Below are positions 61,852 through 64,000 of a stretch of 64,000 bases of DNA, one piece after another. The position numbers were made by a program, and so were the translations under genes. The stretch comes from Halomonas litopenaei. Lineage in GTDB: Bacteria > Pseudomonadota > Gammaproteobacteria > Pseudomonadales > Halomonadaceae. The stretch covers positions 62,001 through 126,000 of the forward strand of contig NZ_PXNS01000016.1 of assembly GCF_003045775.1 (NCBI RefSeq). Reading direction: 5' to 3'. A model generated the notes under the pieces. The model had not been told where the DNA came from, searched no databases, and saw nothing but the letters and a program-made list of their open reading frames with translations. Position 1 is the stretch's first letter. Each line of letters opens with the position of its first letter.

Positions 61852-63249
61852 TCACTGCGACGCGCTGTCGTCGTCGAGACCCTCGAAGGCGGTGGTCTCG
61901 CGCTCCTGTTCATCGACGACGAGGTGCTGCTGCGCCTCGGGTGACATGAAGTACAACGTCTGGTAACCGCCGGCGCTGCGGTTGTAGACCGGACGCACCT
62001 GGGCCAGGAACCGTTCGATGCGCGGGTCATCGAAGCGGCTCTGATAGATCTCCATCCAGGCGAAGTACTGGTTGTCCTTGAGAAAGCCGGTGTACTGCTC
62101 GTGGGGCGCCAGGTCTCCAAGCGCCTCGGGATCGTTGAAGATGGTCATGGCGAAGTCCACGGCGTCGTGGATGTCATGGCCGTTGATCTCGAGTTCGAAG
62201 ATGTCATAGCCCTGGCGTGCGATGACCTGCATGTTGGTGATCAGGTAGAGCAGCGCATAGTTCTGGTAGTGGGTGGCGCGACGACCACGCTCGATCTCCA
62301 GCGGAAAGGCGCCGCGCTCAGTCATGTCGGAGAGCGCCGAATGGATGGCGCTGACGCCGAAGCGAAACAGCTCATCGTCCTCGGTAATCACGCCGATCAT
62401 GCTGGCGTAGAGGGCGCGGCGGTAGAAGTGGTTGTTGCAGCAGCTGTTGCCGGGCTGCCCCTGAATGGCGGCGTGCTTGTGGGCGAGCCGGTTGAGCCAC
62501 TGCTCGACACGTTGCTTGGCCTGGTCGCTGCCCTCGACGCGGGGACGCACCACCGAGTAGGCCATGCCCGCGGCGAAGATCATCGATTCGGTGGCGAACC
62601 AGGCCTGAGGCTCCTTGGGATCGTAGTGGAAGTCGGTCAGGGCATCGTGCTGGGCCCATTGATCGAGAAAGGTCACCAGGCAGTCGGCGTAGTAGGTGTC
62701 GCCGGTGGCCACGAAGGAGCCGGCGAGCATCGACACACTGTCCTCGAAGTCGAACAGGGGTTCGGATGCCAGTTCCCACTCCTTGGGGCTGGGATAATAG
62801 CCGGGGATCCGCAGGCGCGTGGTGATCGGCTCCTGGGCCAGCAGTTGCTGGCAGCTGGGTCCGTTGGTCAGTTGATCGAGCTCCTGCAACAGGATCGAGT
62901 TGTCGGTGTCGGCCAGTGTTTCCATGCGGGCCTCTACATCGAAGTAGGAGGCGTCAGGTCTGGTCACTCGGTAGTCGCTGAGGTCCAGCTCGGCCCGTTC
63001 TTCCAGGGTCATGGCGTGCGCGGACGATACCAGGGCGGCACCCATCGTCAGGCCGAGCGTCAGGCCCGTTGCCAGCTTTCCCGACAACCTGGCCGTCGGC
63101 CATCCCATCACTCTGTGTGCCAGACGCTTGAGCGGATTTGCCGAGCGTTGGTCGAAGTGGTGGCACCGGCCGGATTCGAATGCCGGCATCGATGGGCCTA
63201 GGCCTCGGGTGGGGAGGGGACCGGGGGATGAGCCATGGGATGGGTGCAT
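61852..63249 (-). CDS. AlgL-like alginate lyase (PL5 type)
   Basis: 465 residues from the ATG at 63249 (AAGGAGA). The N-terminus is unusually long; a Sec signal is visible at about residues 48-79 (ending SSAHA), so a start at 63108 is also possible. Conserved blocks are AWFATESMIFAAGMAYSVVR, the catalytic NNHFYRRALYASMIG and LEIERGRRATHYQNYALLYL with Arg and Tyr as in AlgL. It is longer than AlgL (about 370). It cleaves mannuronan-type polymer in the periplasm or trims secreted alginate. Confidence 0.87.
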   Translation of the reverse strand: MHPSHGSSPGPLPTRGLGPSMPAFESGRCHHFDQRSANPLKRLAHRVMGWPTARLSGKLATGLTLGLTMGAALVSSAHAMTLEERAELDLSDYRVTRPDASYFDVEARMETLADTDNSILLQELDQLTNGPSCQQLLAQEPITTRLRIPGYYPSPKEWELASEPLFDFEDSVSMLAGSFVATGDTYYADCLVTFLDQWAQHDALTDFHYDPKEPQAWFATESMIFAAGMAYSVVRPRVEGSDQAKQRVEQWLNRLAHKHAAIQGQPGNSCCNNHFYRRALYASMIGVITEDDELFRFGVSAIHSALSDMTERGAFPLEIERGRRATHYQNYALLYLITNMQVIARQGYDIFELEINGHDIHDAVDFAMTIFNDPEALGDLAPHEQYTGFLKDNQYFAWMEIYQSRFDDPRIERFLAQVRPVYNRSAGGYQTLYFMSPEAQQHLVVDEQERETTAFEGLDDDSASQ

Positions 63250-63287
63250 CAAGCGTCTCCTTGGCGGCGCCCCTGGGGGCGCCGCGA

Positions 63288-64000
63288 TCATGAACGGGGG
63301 GCGTAGAAACGGAAGTCGGCAAAGTCGGCGTGCTGGTCACTGGGGGTGCGCCAATCCTCACCGTGGCCACCGAAGAAGGTCGAGAACATCAGGCCATCGA
63401 TGTGCACGTCGTCGTCGGTACGGTAGGTGAGATTGGTCTGCTCGAGCACCGGCCGACCATCGACCCACACCCGGGCAATGCCGTTGGCCTTGCCGGGGTC
63501 GTTGAGGATGATCTCCTGCTCCAGGGTGACCCACTGACCGGTGGGAAAGGTGAAGCGGCCTCGGGCCACCGAGTCGCCGTAGTCGCCCTCGCCGCCGACC
63601 ACGTATTCGTAAAGTTCACCCTGGCCGTCTTCGCGCCACATGTAGCGCATGGAGAAGCCGTTCTCGCCGGTGACGTCGTCACCGCCGCTGGGCGCTTCGC
63701 CGCCGTAGAGCCCCGGCAGCTTGCCGCCCTTGACGAAGTTGAACCCGCTCTCGAAGCGAACCCGGTAGCTCAGGCAGGCGTGATCGCGCCCTTCGAGCGC
63801 GGAAGGCTCGGTGTAGAAGCCGGCGCCCCCGGTGTCGGTGTCGCCAGGCGAGGAGGTGTCCTCGGGATAGAGGACCCTGAGCGCCGGTGTCGCCGAATGA
63901 CCCGACAACAGCTCGACGTTCTCCTCGGTGCCCCAGGTACGGGTGGTGTCGAAGCCTTCGCGGATGGCGTCGTGGGCGCTTTTCTCACCCAGCGCAGGGG
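63288..64000 (-). CDS. PL14-like polysaccharide (alginate) lyase, 5' end beyond window
   Basis: The frame is open to the right edge, so the N-terminus is missing; about 237 residues are visible. The concanavalin-like core FVKGGKLPGLYGG, GENGFSMRYMWREDGQGELYEYV, GQWVTLEQEIILN and IDGLMFSTFFGGHGEDW matches PL14-type alginate lyases. It is 38 bp upstream of the AlgL-like gene and probably in the same operon. Confidence 0.82.
   Translation of the reverse strand, partial: PALGEKSAHDAIREGFDTTRTWGTEENVELLSGHSATPALRVLYPEDTSSPGDTDTGGAGFYTEPSALEGRDHACLSYRVRFESGFNFVKGGKLPGLYGGEAPSGGDDVTGENGFSMRYMWREDGQGELYEYVVGGEGDYGDSVARGRFTFPTGQWVTLEQEIILNDPGKANGIARVWVDGRPVLEQTNLTYRTDDDVHIDGLMFSTFFGGHGEDWRTPSDQHADFADFRFYAPRS

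Noticed and set aside
1..64000. rRNA, tRNA, insertion sequences or prophage genes
   Set aside because: No transposase, integrase or phage-structural motif and no tRNA/rRNA signature was recognised by eye; a covariance-model scan would be needed to exclude small RNAs.

Overview
The window is high-GC, densely packed gammaproteobacterial DNA. Two TRAP transporter operons, a glycine-betaine-type binding protein, trans-4-hydroxyproline catabolism, carboxynorspermidine polyamine genes, alginate-type genes and a large calcium-adhesin locus together suggest a marine or halophilic species, most likely Halomonadaceae. That placement is an inference from gene content; no rRNA or tRNA gene is visible to confirm it.

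Layout. 1-6.5 kb: two adjacent surface-adhesin genes sharing a repeat of about 252 residues; the second also carries a VWA domain and an RTX / type I secretion tail. 6.5-13.8 kb (minus strand): an operon with TRAP transporter, two dehydrogenases, a beta-keto acid cleavage enzyme, a left-handed beta-helix protein and a LacI regulator, reading as import and degradation of an unknown beta-hydroxy acid. 14.4-16.9 kb: carboxynorspermidine synthase and decarboxylase. 17-20.2 kb: a quinone-oxidoreductase-like enzyme, an orphan betaine-type binding protein and an esterase. 20.3-27.2 kb: a HutC-like repressor, two operator-like palindromes and a CoA-transferase / acyl-CoA dehydrogenase / ETF / YjiH transporter operon. 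27.6-34.6 kb: an SDR, then a carbamoylase-like amidohydrolase, TRAP transporter and asparaginase, with a divergent FCD-type GntR regulator.

34.8-42.7 kb (minus strand): a trans-4-hydroxy-L-proline pathway (epimerase, deaminase, 2,5-dioxopentanoate dehydrogenase, D-amino acid dehydrogenase, GntR regulator, NhaC-type carrier). An identical 16-mer stands in opposite orientation upstream of the epimerase and of the D-amino acid dehydrogenase. 43-47.4 kb: a small secreted DUF7282 protein, an ECF sigma / anti-sigma pair and an MHYT-GGDEF-EAL protein. 47.7-52.7 kb: succinate-semialdehyde-type dehydrogenase, NDH-2-like flavoprotein and a divergent DUF1826 / COG0523 metallochaperone pair around a Zur-box-like palindrome. 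52.7-55.3 kb: DUF1501/DUF1800 pair. 55.7-57.6 kb: a very small 2OG-Fe(II) oxygenase-like protein divergent from a tyrosinase with an EF-hand loop and its overlapping partner gene. 57.7-58.8 kb: aldo/keto reductase. 59-64 kb: a giant AlgK-like Sel1 lipoprotein, an AlgL-like lyase and a PL14-like lyase cut by the right edge.

Non-coding structure is rich. There are three copies of a foldback repeat that always sits just after a stop codon in the same orientation, a 10-bp and a 54-bp tandem array, several bidirectional terminators, and CAA-rich leaders upstream of many Shine-Dalgarno sites. The items most worth following up are the HutC-linked CoA operon, the beta-hydroxy acid TRAP operon, the EF-hand tyrosinase locus and the foldback repeat.
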